A DNA stretch of 64,000 nt from Oxalobacter vibrioformis (lineage in GTDB: Bacteria; Pseudomonadota; Gammaproteobacteria; Burkholderiales; Burkholderiaceae_D). Position numbers and translations under genes: made by a program. Under the pieces are notes generated by a model, which saw only the letters and a program-made list of their open reading frames with translations, searched no databases and was not told the origin of the DNA. The stretch's first letter is position 1. The number at the start of each line of letters is the position of its first letter. This document shows, piece after piece, positions 8,187-17,454 of the stretch. Location of the stretch: assembly GCF_027118995.1 (NCBI RefSeq), contig NZ_CP098242.1, forward strand, positions 1 through 64,000, given 5' to 3'.

Positions 8187-8519
8187 TCAGTTTTTCCTGA
8201 AAAGCAGCGCACCGATAAACAGGCCGGCGACACCAGCGATTGCCAGGCTTTTCAAGGGGTGTTTCCTGACAAGGGATGCGGTTTTTTCAGCACAGGTGGT
8301 AATGCGCTCCGTCAAGGCCAGGCTATGCACGAAACAGGCTGCCTCATCCCCGTCTTCCTTTCCGCACAGGATACGGCATGGCGTCGGGAAGGCACCAAGC
8401 CCGCATGGCCCTTTTTCACTGGCACTGTTATCCAGGGATTCAATCCGGATAATCCGTGCGGTGTTTTCTTCAGTAGTGGATGTCATGTCTTTATTCTTTT
8501 CGAAGTTTTTCTTTTCCAT
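8187..8519 (-). CDS. Small membrane-anchored protein with ElaB/YqjD-like tail
   Basis: About 110 residues. The C-terminus VRKHPLKSLAIAGVAGLFIG followed by ALLFRKN is the hallmark of DUF883 (ElaB/YqjD) proteins, which bind ribosomes and anchor to the inner membrane by this tail. The N-terminal part is not recognisable and has four cysteines in its middle (GPCGLGAFPTPCRILC and AACFV), unusual for the family. The ATG at 8519 overlaps the hcp stop (TGATG), implying translational coupling; a second Met at 8486 is also possible. Confidence 0.65.
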   Translation of the reverse strand: MEKKNFEKNKDMTSTTEENTARIIRIESLDNSASEKGPCGLGAFPTPCRILCGKEDGDEAACFVHSLALTERITTCAEKTASLVRKHPLKSLAIAGVAGLFIGALLFRKN

Positions 8520-10166
8520 CAATGCTTCACACTGGCCGGATGAAGCATGATTTCCATATCCGCCTGCGGCGAATTGCTGACCGGCTGGATGCCAAACTGC
8601 TCAACGAGCAACTGTAATACATTATCCGTCATAAATTGCGGCAAAGTCGGTCCCAGGCGAATGCCGCGAATACCCAGTGAAAGCAGCGTCAGCAAAATGG
8701 CGACCGCTTTTTGCTCGTACCAGGACAGCACAAGAGAAAGCGGCAGATCATTCACCTCGCAGCCAAAGGCATCCGCCAGCGCCTGTGCAATCAGGATAGC
8801 ACTATAGGCATCATTGCACTGGCCGATATCCAGAAGACGAGGAATCCCTTCAATTTCTCCCAGATCACGATCAAAAAAGCGGAACTTCCCGCAGGCAAGC
8901 GTCAGGACCAACGTATCAGATGGCGCATTTTCCACAAACTCCGTGTAGTAATTGCGACCGGGCCTGGCGCCGTCACAGCCGCCCACCAGGAAAAAATGAC
9001 GGATTGCCCCTGATTTTACCTTTTCCACAATGTTTTCAGCCAGTCCCAGGACGGCATGGTGCGCAAACCCTGTCATGACGCTTTTTTTGCGGAAAAGCCG
9101 AAGCCGCTTCTTCCGTATACCCTTCAAGCGCCAGTGCCCGTTCGATGACAGCGGAAAAATCGCCGTTTTTGACATAGGCAACACCAGGCCAGCCAACAAG
9201 ACCTGTCGTAAAGACATTATTGATATAGTCCGGCCCGGGGCGCTGGATACAGTTGGTTGTAAACAGGATGGCGCCGGGAAAGCGCGGCATTTCTGTCTGC
9301 TGGTTTTGCCATGCCGTGCCAAAATGCCCTGCCAGATGGGCAAAGCGTTTCAGCTCAGGGTATCCATGTGCCGGCAGCATCTCGCCATGGGTATAGATAT
9401 TGATGCCTTTTCCTTCCGTCTGCACCAGCAGGTCGTACAAATCCTTCAGGTCATGCCCCGTAACAAGGATGGCCTTTCCCGCCCTGGGAGACAGGGAGAC
9501 ACTGGCGGGTTCCGGATGTCTGTAAGTGCCCGTATTGGCCGTATCCAGCAGTTTCATAGCTGCCAGATTGCTTTTCCCGCATGCCATGACGGCATCAACC
9601 CATTCAGGGAGCGCCGGATTGGCGCCATCAAACCCCATTGCCAGCCCCTTGAACAGATCCAGATACAGCGCCTCATCTTCATGGCCCAGGATCGCAGCAT
9701 GATCCACATAGGCGGCTACCCCTTTCAAGCCATATAACAGCGTCTGTGCCAGGGAATGGCAATCCGGGTCATCCGCCAGCTTTTGCGTTGATACCAGATT
9801 GGCCTGCCGGATCAACCCGGCCCGCTTGTCTGCCGGCTGGAAAACGCTGACAGGCAGCGATGAGGCGGAATCATGCGGCGACATCATCCGGTTTCTGCTT
9901 TCTGCCACCTCATGAAGTATGGCTGTCAGCGCCGCTGGATCGAAATTGACATTGGTGAGCGTGGAAAAAAGCGCACGGGCACAGAGCCGCCCGGCTTCCT
10001 TTATGTCATGGCCTTTTGCCGACGCGTCCAATCCGGCAACAGCCAGTCCCCTCAGGGTATACACGATCAAGTCCTGCAAAGTCGCCACTTCCGGGTTTTT
10101 CCCGCATACCCCTGCTGCAATGCAGCCCGTGACAGGCAGGGTTTGTTCACACTGGTTACAAAACAT
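8519..10166 (-). pseudogene. hcp: Hydroxylamine reductase / hybrid-cluster protein, one-base frameshift
   Basis: Hcp carries a cubane and a hybrid Fe-S-O cluster and handles NO or hydroxylamine in the cytoplasm. From ATG at 10166 (after AGGAACCCATC) the N-terminal cysteines are C3-x2-C6-x8-C15-x5-C21, the [4Fe-4S] spacing of class I enzymes. Hybrid-cluster motifs are present: TTNCIQRPG and, in the second frame, [27 protein letters not shown] and [11 protein letters not shown]. The frame breaks at an A7 run (T7 at 9082-9088); with A6 the protein is 548 residues, the normal length. No other lesion is seen, so a sequencing indel is at least as likely as inactivation. Confidence 0.85.
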
Positions 10167-10268
10167 GATGGGTTCCTTTCTGTTTCATTGTCATCCAGCT
10201 TATCAATGCGGCAATGGCGTAAAAACCCCTATCGAAAGGGGGTCTTCTGCTGTTTTTTCCATAAAAAT

Positions 10269-10291
10269 AGCCCATAACCTTGTCATGGGCT
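10269..10291 (-). terminator. Stem-loop 3' of the AraC remnant
   Basis: AGCCCAT pairs with ATGGGCT; on the minus strand it is followed by ATTTTTATGG. It probably terminated transcription ahead of hcp. The adjoining TTTGCGGTAA is shared with the stem-loop at 24667-24702. Confidence 0.5.
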
Positions 10292-10357
10292 TTGCGGTAA
10301 GACGAGAAAGTGGCGTTTAGGTTTAGGCTTAGTCTAGTGCAGGGCCGCCGTTTCCCG

Positions 10358-10739
10358 TAATTGTCTTTCAGCCAGGTGATGGCCTGTGCGATCCGGTTGC
10401 TCTGGCTATCCAGCGTATTGACCATGCGCATGAAGCCGCCCTGCGGCCCGATCAGCATGCGGTAATGGATTTCCCGGATGATCATGGGCGAAAGCACAGG
10501 TATCTGGTCCGGCTTTTCCAGCAATTCCAGAAGCCGCAGGAAAGCATCGAGCACATCCGGATCGACTCGGGCAATGGAGATGTTTTTTTCATCTTCATCC
10601 GATTCCAGCCTCGTCTGGGGCAAAATCTCTGCCGCCAGCTGGGTGGCCAGGAATTTGTCCACATTCAGCGCCATCACCAGAAAAGGCTTTTCCGGTGACG
10701 CTTCATAAACATAAAATGGAGAGTATCGTATCTGTTGTT
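10358..10739 (-). pseudogene. AraC-family regulator, internal remnant
   Basis: Only the middle of the N-terminal sensory domain of a YqhC-like AraC regulator remains: IRYSPFYVYEASPEKPFLVM, then IPVLSPMIIREIHYRMLIGP and ITWLKDNYGK. The N-terminal beta part is lost at about 10740 and both C-terminal DNA-binding motifs are missing after about 10358, where the frame runs into unrelated sequence. The remnant abuts a divergent flavodoxin remnant, showing that a larger AraC-flavodoxin locus has been deleted here. Confidence 0.75.
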
Positions 10740-10741
10740 AA

Positions 10742-10927
10742 GGGGAACAAGTGGCCGCATTCTGCACCCACATGGGCGGGCTGGGGCAGTATTTTGCCCA
10801 TTTTGAAAAACAGGCATCCCCTGCCTCGGTTCTGGAAGGAGTAGACATCTTCAAGCCAACACGCAGCAAGGCGGCAGCAACGGACGCGGAACTTGAAACA
10901 TGGCTGGATAAATTGCTGCAATCATAG
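10742..10927 (+). pseudogene. Flavodoxin C-terminal remnant
   Basis: An in-frame stretch with no start codon reads VAAFCTHMGGLGQYFAHFEK, then VLEGVDIF and ETWLDKLLQS to a TAG at 10925. This matches the last third of long-type flavodoxin-fold proteins. The N-terminal FMN-phosphate loop is missing, and a stop codon lies immediately upstream at the junction with the AraC remnant. It cannot fold as a flavodoxin. Confidence 0.7.
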
Positions 10928-10949
10928 CCCAGAAAGCATCAGAAAATCG

Positions 10950-12071
10950 ATGAAAAAAAAGGGAAGGAAAGGGATTCTTGCGCTGCTTGTCGCCGCAGGC
11001 ACAATGATGCTGGGCGCATGCGCCATTATGAGCCAGAGCAAATTCGGCAGGCATCCGGAAGGAGAACATCTGGCGTTTGCCGAAAAGTCTCCGCACTATG
11101 TAGAGGGAGAGTTCAAAAATCTTACCCCTACCCCGATGTTTACGGATGACAGCACGGTTGTTTCCGTTTTGTTAAAGAGCCTTTTTACCAGCAAGGAAAG
11201 GCCAGTGCCCAAAGGCCCTGTCCCCTCCGCCAAGACCGATCTGCACGCCCTTTCCCGGGATAAAGACGTGGTTATCTGGCTGGGACATTCCTCCTATTAC
11301 ATGCAGCTTGGGGGCAAATGCATCCTCATCGACCCCGTACTGAGTCCCTACGCCAGCCCCTTTTCCTTTACCAACCGGGCATTTGAGGAAAGCAATGTCT
11401 ATTCTCCTGAAGACATACCAGATATCGATTACCTGCTGATTTCGCATGACCACTGGGACCACCTCGATTATGAGACGGTGATGGCGCTAAAGCCGCGTGT
11501 CAAACGTGTCATCACCGGGCTGGGCGTCGGTTCTCACCTGGATTATTGGGGATATCCCAAGCACAAGATCCGTGAGGCGGACTGGTATACCGCGCTTGAG
11601 TTGGAAGACGGCATGCGCATCCACATCCTCCCGGCCCGCCATTTTTCCGGACGCGGACTCACACGCAACAAGACCCTCTGGGTGAGCTTTGCCCTGGAGT
11701 CGCCCGGCAGGCGGATTTACTTTAGCGGTGATACCGGCTATGGCCCCCATCTTGCCGAAATCGGCAACCGGTTTGACGGATTCGATCTTGCCATCCTGGA
11801 AAACGGCCAGTATGACAAACGCTGGGCAACCATCCACATGATGCCGGAAGAAACCGCGCAGGCGGCTGTTGAACTCAAGGCAAAGGCCCTGCTTCCCGCC
11901 CATTCGGGCAAATTTTCCATTTCATACCATGCCTGGGATGACCCTTTCATCCGGATAGCCAAAGCCAGCGAAGACAAGCCTTACCGGCTGCTGACGCCAG
12001 TGATCGGTGACAGGGTGGACCTTGAAGACGAAACCCAGCTTTTCCCATACTGGTGGGAAGGCATGGAATAA
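10950..12071 (+). CDS. Metallo-beta-lactamase-fold lipoprotein, UlaG/NAPE-PLD-like
   Basis: A 373-residue probable lipoprotein. The ATG at 10950 gives MKKKGRKGILALLVAAG with a lipobox ending MLGAC (Cys about 23); the longer frame would bury this signal. The metal site is the family motif HDHWDHLDYE (about 172), followed by ARHFSGRG (about 230), FSGDTGYG (about 261) and a C-terminal PAHSGKF. The order matches the NAPE-PLD/UlaG branch, which hydrolyses phosphodiesters or lactones. The lipobox places it in the envelope. The substrate is unknown. It lies just downstream of the AraC-flavodoxin scar. Confidence 0.85.
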   Translation: MKKKGRKGILALLVAAGTMMLGACAIMSQSKFGRHPEGEHLAFAEKSPHYVEGEFKNLTPTPMFTDDSTVVSVLLKSLFTSKERPVPKGPVPSAKTDLHALSRDKDVVIWLGHSSYYMQLGGKCILIDPVLSPYASPFSFTNRAFEESNVYSPEDIPDIDYLLISHDHWDHLDYETVMALKPRVKRVITGLGVGSHLDYWGYPKHKIREADWYTALELEDGMRIHILPARHFSGRGLTRNKTLWVSFALESPGRRIYFSGDTGYGPHLAEIGNRFDGFDLAILENGQYDKRWATIHMMPEETAQAAVELKAKALLPAHSGKFSISYHAWDDPFIRIAKASEDKPYRLLTPVIGDRVDLEDETQLFPYWWEGME

Positions 12072-12355
12072 CATCCCCCTTCGTGAGTCAATGGCAAGCC
12101 GGTCAAATTTCTTGCGCAATGCTGGAAAAAGCAGCTCACAAGGTTGAGATATCGCATATCGCGCCCTGGCATACTCAATATACTCATCCGGACATTATCA
12201 GGTTTCGTACTGCCGCTTCCGGATTCCTTTTTCCTCGCCCGTTATCTTGCTGCTAGCTTTTGTTTTATCCCAAAAGGCATCCTGAAGCATTTTACGTGTT
12301 GCAGCATCTCAAATAGCCTGTGTTGGCAGCTGTCGGAAACACTTGGAGAACGAAT

Positions 12356-14077
12356 ATGAAAAACATGAAAATTGGCTCCAGACTGATCCTGGGTTTTTTG
12401 GTTGTTATTGCGCTTCTGATCGGTATGGCAGGAACTGGCGTCTTTGAAATGCGCTTGATAAACCAGGGCATAGAAAACATGATGGAAAATACCATCAGTG
12501 TAGAACGCCGGGCACGTGAATGGGCAAGAGCCGCCGCGTCACAAGGCGCGACCGTTTGTGCACTGTCTTATGCGACCGAACCGGAAATGCTTCAGCATTT
12601 TGTCACCACATACCTCGGCTACCGTAAAGTCATCGACGATGAGATGAAATATATTTACGAATCCTCCCTCACAAAAGAAGAAGAAGACATGCTCAAGGAT
12701 ATCGAGGGAAAGCGCACCGCCTTCCGTGACGTCGCGATGACGCTGTTCAAGCTGAAAAACGTCAGCCCAACGGGAGAATTGCTTGGCGAGCACCCGCCTT
12801 TTTCAGAAGTAAAGGAACATCTCCTGACGAAAGTCATACCGGCAAGAGATGCCTATGTCAAAGCCGTCGATAATTTCCGCGACTTTGGAATCAAAAAATC
12901 GTACGAACAGGAAACAAGCATGTATGCGGGCTATCGCCGGGCGCTTATCATCATGATCGTTATTTCAATTGCTGCCGTTTTAGTCGCCCTCATCATGGCA
13001 TGGCGGCTGACAGTTGGTATCACTCGTCCGCTTGATAACGCGCTGAAAGTGGCAGAGACGGTTGCCTCCGGTGATCTGACCAGCCATATCGAGGTCAGCA
13101 GCACGGATGAAACCGGGCGGCTCATGCAGGCGCTGAAAAACATGAATGAATGCCTGTTTGAAGCGATTGTCCAGGTGCGCCAGAGTGCAGAAACCATCGC
13201 CACCGCGTCTTCTGAAATTGCGTCAGGCAACCAGGATCTCTCTGCCCGGACCGAAGAGCAGGCCAGTTCACTTGAGCAAACCGCATCCAGCATGGAAGAG
13301 ATTACCACCACAGTACGCCAGAATGGCGACAATGCAAAGCAGGCCAACCAGTTGGCCTCCCAGGCGGCGGAGGTGGCAACACGCGGTGGAGAAGCGGCAA
13401 GGCATGTCGCCCACACCATGAACGACATATCCGAATCCTCCAGCAAGATTGTCGACATCATCAGCGTGATCGATGGCATCGCTTTTCAGACCAATATCCT
13501 GGCCTTAAATGCCGCCGTGGAAGCTGCCCGTGCAGGCGAACAGGGACGAGGCTTTGCCGTGGTGGCAACCGAAGTGCGGAGTCTTGCCCAGCGCAGTGCG
13601 ACAGCAGCACGCGAAATCAAGAATCTCATTGATGATTCTGTCCACAAGGTTTCGACCGGCACCGAGCTTGTCAATAACGCAGTCGACACCATGCTGGAGA
13701 TCGGGGAAAGCATTACCCGGGTCAATGACATCATGAACGAAATTACCATAGCCACCCAGGAGCAGGTACAGGGTATTGAGCAGATAAACCTGGCTGTAAG
13801 CGAAATGGATACTACCGCGCAGCAGAATGCGGCACTGGTTGAAGAAGCTGCCGCTGCTGCGGAGAGCCTGCAGGATCAGGCCAAAACCCTTGTCGGCGTC
13901 GTAAACCTGTTTAATATTGGCGGCAAGCGCATGCATATTGACACGCATTCCTCCCATGCCAAAAAGAAAGCGGCTGCACCGGCCCGGCAGTTGAGTTCAC
14001 CTCCCAAGAAAACATCCTCAGGCACACATTCTGATATCCCGGCCTCGGAAAACAGTGAGGATTGGGACGAATTCTGA
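12356..14077 (+). CDS. Methyl-accepting chemotaxis protein
   Basis: A 573-residue inner-membrane chemoreceptor. TM1 is SRLILGFLVVIALLIGMAGT (about 8-28) and TM2 is LIIMIVISIAAVLVALIMA (about 198), enclosing a helical periplasmic ligand domain of the four-helix type. A HAMP domain follows (TRPLDNALKVAETVASGDL), then methylation helices and the conserved signalling tip IDGIAFQTNILALNAAVEAA. The tail ends EDWDEF, similar to the aromatic CheR-tethering pentapeptide. The start at 12356 follows GGAGAACGAAT. The 284-bp upstream gap shows no clear promoter. A second receptor at 60029-61500 has lost this tip. Confidence 0.93.
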   Translation: MKNMKIGSRLILGFLVVIALLIGMAGTGVFEMRLINQGIENMMENTISVERRAREWARAAASQGATVCALSYATEPEMLQHFVTTYLGYRKVIDDEMKYIYESSLTKEEEDMLKDIEGKRTAFRDVAMTLFKLKNVSPTGELLGEHPPFSEVKEHLLTKVIPARDAYVKAVDNFRDFGIKKSYEQETSMYAGYRRALIIMIVISIAAVLVALIMAWRLTVGITRPLDNALKVAETVASGDLTSHIEVSSTDETGRLMQALKNMNECLFEAIVQVRQSAETIATASSEIASGNQDLSARTEEQASSLEQTASSMEEITTTVRQNGDNAKQANQLASQAAEVATRGGEAARHVAHTMNDISESSSKIVDIISVIDGIAFQTNILALNAAVEAARAGEQGRGFAVVATEVRSLAQRSATAAREIKNLIDDSVHKVSTGTELVNNAVDTMLEIGESITRVNDIMNEITIATQEQVQGIEQINLAVSEMDTTAQQNAALVEEAAAAAESLQDQAKTLVGVVNLFNIGGKRMHIDTHSSHAKKKAAAPARQLSSPPKKTSSGTHSDIPASENSEDWDEF

Positions 14078-14097
14078 CTCCCCCCGGATCTACCAAA

Positions 14098-14132
14098 AAA
14101 ACCGCCAGTACCTCATGAACTGACGGTTTTTT
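14098..14132 (+). terminator. Intrinsic terminator of the chemoreceptor gene
   Basis: ACCGCCAGT and ACTGACGGT form a stem (one mismatch) followed by T7, 20 bp after the stop codon. The 345 bp from here to the lipoprotein start at 14477 hold no gene I can support except for the Fur site. Confidence 0.75.
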
Positions 14133-14415
14133 TGTGGAACCCATCGAAAAAACACCAGGGATCCTTATCAAGGATAAACTTTAATAACATATTGTTTTGC
14201 AATCAAAACGCATGTGAATTAATTTGGAGTAATCAAACCGTTTTCCCGGGGTAAAAAGCGGCAACACAGCATCCACACAGAATTTCCCGCTGCTGATAAA
14301 GTCAGGGCATAAATAACAAACAGGCTGCCTGTTGTTCATAACCGGATGTTTTAAAAACCTGTTCCCCCGGCTCCCTTTGCCATCCGCATTGACTATCCTT
14401 CCCTCACCATCAATT

Positions 14416-14434
14416 GACAATGATTATCATTTGC
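14416..14434. promoter_or_regulatory. Fur box
   Basis: GACAATGATTATCATTTGC matches 15 of 19 positions of the Fur consensus GATAATGATAATCATTATC. It lies 43 bp upstream of the siderophore-binding lipoprotein start, so the four-gene operon is probably repressed by Fe-loaded Fur. Confidence 0.85.
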
Positions 14435-14476
14435 ATTGATAATTCCTTTTTGTATTACCGTTTTCCGACTCCCCTG

Positions 14477-15421
14477 ATGCAGCAGATATCCCCCTTGTTT
14501 TTCCGTTCATTTCCCCGACGTGCAAAGGCGGCACTGGTAGCCAGTGTCCTCTGTTCTATGGCGCTTTTAGCCGGGTGCAAGCCATCTGACAAGCCGGCTG
14601 CCGCTGTTCCGGCAAATGGCACGATCCCAAAAACCGTCGTGGTGTTTGATCTCGCCTCCTTAGATACGCTTAAAGCGCTCGATGTGGAAATCACCGGCGT
14701 TCCCGCCTTTACTTACCCGCCTGCCCTGGCAGACTATTCCAGTGACCGGTACGAGAAAGTCGGCTCGCTGTTTGAGCCGGATTATGAAGCGGTCAATGCC
14801 CTGGCCCCCGATCTCATCATTGTGGGAGGCCGTTCGTCACCCAAATATGCCGATCTGGCCAAAATAGCGCCGACCATTGACCTGCCTGTCGATATCAAGC
14901 ATTTCAAATCGAGCGTTTTTGCCAATATCCGGACACTGGCGCAGCGTTTCGGAAAAGTCACGCAAGCCGAAGCCAAAATCCAGGCGCTGGAAAAATCCAT
15001 CGCAGAACTCAAAACGAAAACGGCTGATAAAGGAAAAGGTCTGCTGATTCTCACGACAGGTGGCCGGATCAGCGCTTATGGGTCCGGTTCCCGTTTTGGT
15101 GTCATACACGACGAATATGGAGTCTCTGCCGCTGCCCCCGGCATCAGTGAAGGAAACCATGGGCAGCCGGTGTCGTTTGAATTTATCCGGCAGGTTGATC
15201 CGGACTGGCTCTTTGTCGTGGACAGGGATGCCGCCATCGGCAAGAAAGGCGTATCGGCAAAACAGCTGCTGGATAATGAACTGATCAGGAATACCAGGGC
15301 ATGGAAGAGAAACCAGGTGGTTTACCTTGATCCGGCCGGCTGGTATCTCATTGGCGGCGGCCTTGGCGCCATGCAGAAAAATGTGAATGACCTGCTGGAA
15401 ACCTTCGAAGCAAAGCGCTAA
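14477..15421 (+). CDS. Siderophore-binding lipoprotein of an iron ABC transporter (FatB/CeuE/YclQ-like)
   Basis: A 314-residue periplasmic-side binding lipoprotein. The ATG at 14477 opens a signal with lipobox LLAGC; longer in-frame starts overlap the promoter. The two-lobe class III fold shows KTVVVFDLASLDTLKALDV (about 55), YEAVNALAPDLIIVGGRSSP (about 100) and, in the second lobe, GRISAYGSGSRFGVIHDEYG and VDPDWLFVVDRDAAIG. The last two motifs are typical of FatB/YclQ proteins that bind catecholate siderophores. It is the first gene of a tightly packed operon under a Fur box. Confidence 0.88.
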   Translation: MQQISPLFFRSFPRRAKAALVASVLCSMALLAGCKPSDKPAAAVPANGTIPKTVVVFDLASLDTLKALDVEITGVPAFTYPPALADYSSDRYEKVGSLFEPDYEAVNALAPDLIIVGGRSSPKYADLAKIAPTIDLPVDIKHFKSSVFANIRTLAQRFGKVTQAEAKIQALEKSIAELKTKTADKGKGLLILTTGGRISAYGSGSRFGVIHDEYGVSAAAPGISEGNHGQPVSFEFIRQVDPDWLFVVDRDAAIGKKGVSAKQLLDNELIRNTRAWKRNQVVYLDPAGWYLIGGGLGAMQKNVNDLLETFEAKR

Positions 15422-15442
15422 AGCGCGTTGCGAGGGCAGTTG

Positions 15443-16498
15443 ATGAAAAACGGGCTTCCAGGCAAAACGATCATCCTTTCCACAAAAAGCCGTACCGCCG
15501 TGGATAAATCATCCGAGCGGATTGCGGCCTCAAAGCGTGTCCTGCTGTTTCTGCTTGCCTGCCTTTTTGTCGCGGGTCTTGCCGTTGTCAGCCTCTTTGT
15601 CGGCGCCAGCGATGTCTCCCCTTCGGTCTTCTTTTCCTCAGGCAGCAGTCAGGCGCTGGAAGTGTTGATGATCAGCCGCATCCCGCGGACAATCGCCCTG
15701 TTGCTGGCGGGCATGTCCATGGCAGTTGCCGGCGCCATTATGCAGATGCTGGCACGTAACCGTTTTGTCGATCCTTCCACCACCGGCACGGTTGAATCAG
15801 CCACGCTAGGCATCCTTGTCATCATGCTGTTTGCGCCGGAAATGCCCGTCATGGGAAAAATGCTGTCCGCCTCGGTCTTTGCGCTTGCCGGCAGCGCCCT
15901 CTTCATGCTGGTTCTCAAGCGGATTCCCCTGCGTTCTCCCCTTATTTTGCCGCTTGTCGGTATCCTGCTTGGCCGGATCGTCAATGCAATTACCACTTTC
16001 ATCGCCTACCGGTATGACTTTATCCAGTCCCTTTCCGCATGGACAACCGGAGATTTCTCAGGGGTACTGCGCGGCCGGTATGAGCTGCTCTGGCTCTCCT
16101 TTGCACTTAGCATAATCGCCTATATTGCCGCAGACCGCTTTACCGTCGCCGGGCTGGGTGAGAATTTCACCACCAATCTCGGGCTGAATTACCGGCGTGT
16201 CCTGGTTTTCGGGCTGGTTATCGTCTCAATGGTTACCGCCAGTGTGGTGGTTACCGCCGGTATGCTGCCTTTTCTTGGCATCATCGTTGTCAACGTCGTC
16301 AGCCTGCTTTTCGGTGACAACCTGCGAAAAACCCTGCCCTGTATCGCGCTTTTCGGCGGCGGTCTGGTACTGGCCTGTGATTTGCTGGGGCGTGTTATCC
16401 GCTACCCGTATGAAATCCCGGTGGGTGCCCTGATGGGGGTCATGGGGGGCGCGGTATTCCTGTTCATCATCCTGAAAAAACGGGGAGGTGTGCAGTGA
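15443..16498 (+). CDS. Iron-siderophore ABC permease (FatD/CeuB/YclN-like)
   Basis: A 351-residue FecCD-family inner-membrane permease with about nine helices. The RIPRTIALLLAGMSMAVAGA stretch (about 78) and the coupling-helix region LGLNYRRVLV (about 245) are diagnostic. The N-terminus is extended by about 35 polar residues. ATG at 15443 follows GCGAGGGCAG; a TTG upstream is possible. It overlaps the next permease by 4 bp (GTGA), giving a heterodimeric channel. Confidence 0.88.
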   Translation: MKNGLPGKTIILSTKSRTAVDKSSERIAASKRVLLFLLACLFVAGLAVVSLFVGASDVSPSVFFSSGSSQALEVLMISRIPRTIALLLAGMSMAVAGAIMQMLARNRFVDPSTTGTVESATLGILVIMLFAPEMPVMGKMLSASVFALAGSALFMLVLKRIPLRSPLILPLVGILLGRIVNAITTFIAYRYDFIQSLSAWTTGDFSGVLRGRYELLWLSFALSIIAYIAADRFTVAGLGENFTTNLGLNYRRVLVFGLVIVSMVTASVVVTAGMLPFLGIIVVNVVSLLFGDNLRKTLPCIALFGGGLVLACDLLGRVIRYPYEIPVGALMGVMGGAVFLFIILKKRGGVQ

Positions 16499-17454
16499 AA
16501 ATAACCTTGCGCCCTGCCCCTGTCCTTGTTTCGCTCTCCTTTCTGGCGCTTTTCTCCATCATCGCCTTCATGACAGTCAATGCACATGGACGCTGGGATT
16601 TTATCCTGCCTTTCAGGAGTGTCAGGCTGGCTGCCCTGGTGCTGGTAGGCTACTCTGTTGCCGTTTCCACGGTGCTTTTCCAGACCGTCAGCAACAATCG
16701 CATCCTGACACCGTCCATCATGGGCTTTGACAGCCTGTACCTTTTCATCCAGACCGTCTTCGTGTTTCTTCTGGGGGCTTTTGTCGGCTCGTCTTTCCCT
16801 TCCCTGCTCCTCTTTTTCTGCCAGGTTGTTGTCATGGTTGCTTTTGGCTGCCTGCTGTATGGCTGGATGCTCACCAGGGGATCGCACAGCCTGCATCTGT
16901 TGCTTCTGGCAGGGATTGTATTCGGCTTTCTTTTCCGGGGCGCCTCGTCCCTGATGCAACGGATGATTGATCCCAATGATTTCGTTGTACTGCAGGATCG
17001 TTTTTTTGCCAGTTTCAATGTCACGGACACCCGCCTTCTGGCGGTTTCCGGCGGAATTGTTCTGCTGGTTTCACTTTTCGGGCTGCGCTACAGCCACTTT
17101 TATGATGTGCTGGCTCTGGGGCGCGAAACTGCAACGAGCCTGGGCGTGAATTACCGCCGCACGGTGACGGTGGTACTGGTGATCATTACCATCCTGGTTT
17201 CCGTTTCCACCGCGCTGGTGGGGCCGATAACCTTTCTCGGGCTGATCGTGGCCAATCTGGCCTACCATCTGGCAAGAACATTCAGGCACCGTGTCATCCT
17301 GCCGGTTGCCGTCCTGCTTTCCGTCATTTTCCTGGTTGGCGGACAAATGATCCTGGAGCATTTCTTCGCCTTCAATACCGCCCTTTCCATCATTATTGAA
17401 TTCATTGGGGGCCTCTTTTTCATCGGTCTCCTGGTAAAAGGAGGCTCACAATGA
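16495..17454 (+). CDS. Iron-siderophore ABC permease, second subunit (FatC/CeuC/YclO-like)
   Basis: A 319-residue FecCD-family permease. It starts at GTG 16495, overlapping the preceding stop. Marks include VRLAALVLVGYSVAVSTVLF (about 40), NRILTPSIMGFDSLYLFIQT (about 65) and the coupling region LGVNYRRTVT (about 215). It pairs with the preceding permease. A 4-bp ATGA overlap couples it to the ATPase gene. Confidence 0.88.
   Translation: MKITLRPAPVLVSLSFLALFSIIAFMTVNAHGRWDFILPFRSVRLAALVLVGYSVAVSTVLFQTVSNNRILTPSIMGFDSLYLFIQTVFVFLLGAFVGSSFPSLLLFFCQVVVMVAFGCLLYGWMLTRGSHSLHLLLLAGIVFGFLFRGASSLMQRMIDPNDFVVLQDRFFASFNVTDTRLLAVSGGIVLLVSLFGLRYSHFYDVLALGRETATSLGVNYRRTVTVVLVIITILVSVSTALVGPITFLGLIVANLAYHLARTFRHRVILPVAVLLSVIFLVGGQMILEHFFAFNTALSIIIEFIGGLFFIGLLVKGGSQ

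Noticed and set aside
14181..14420. 79-residue minus-strand frame before the siderophore operon
   Set aside because: It has only a TTG start, overlaps the Fur-box region and shows no recognisable family or ribosome site.
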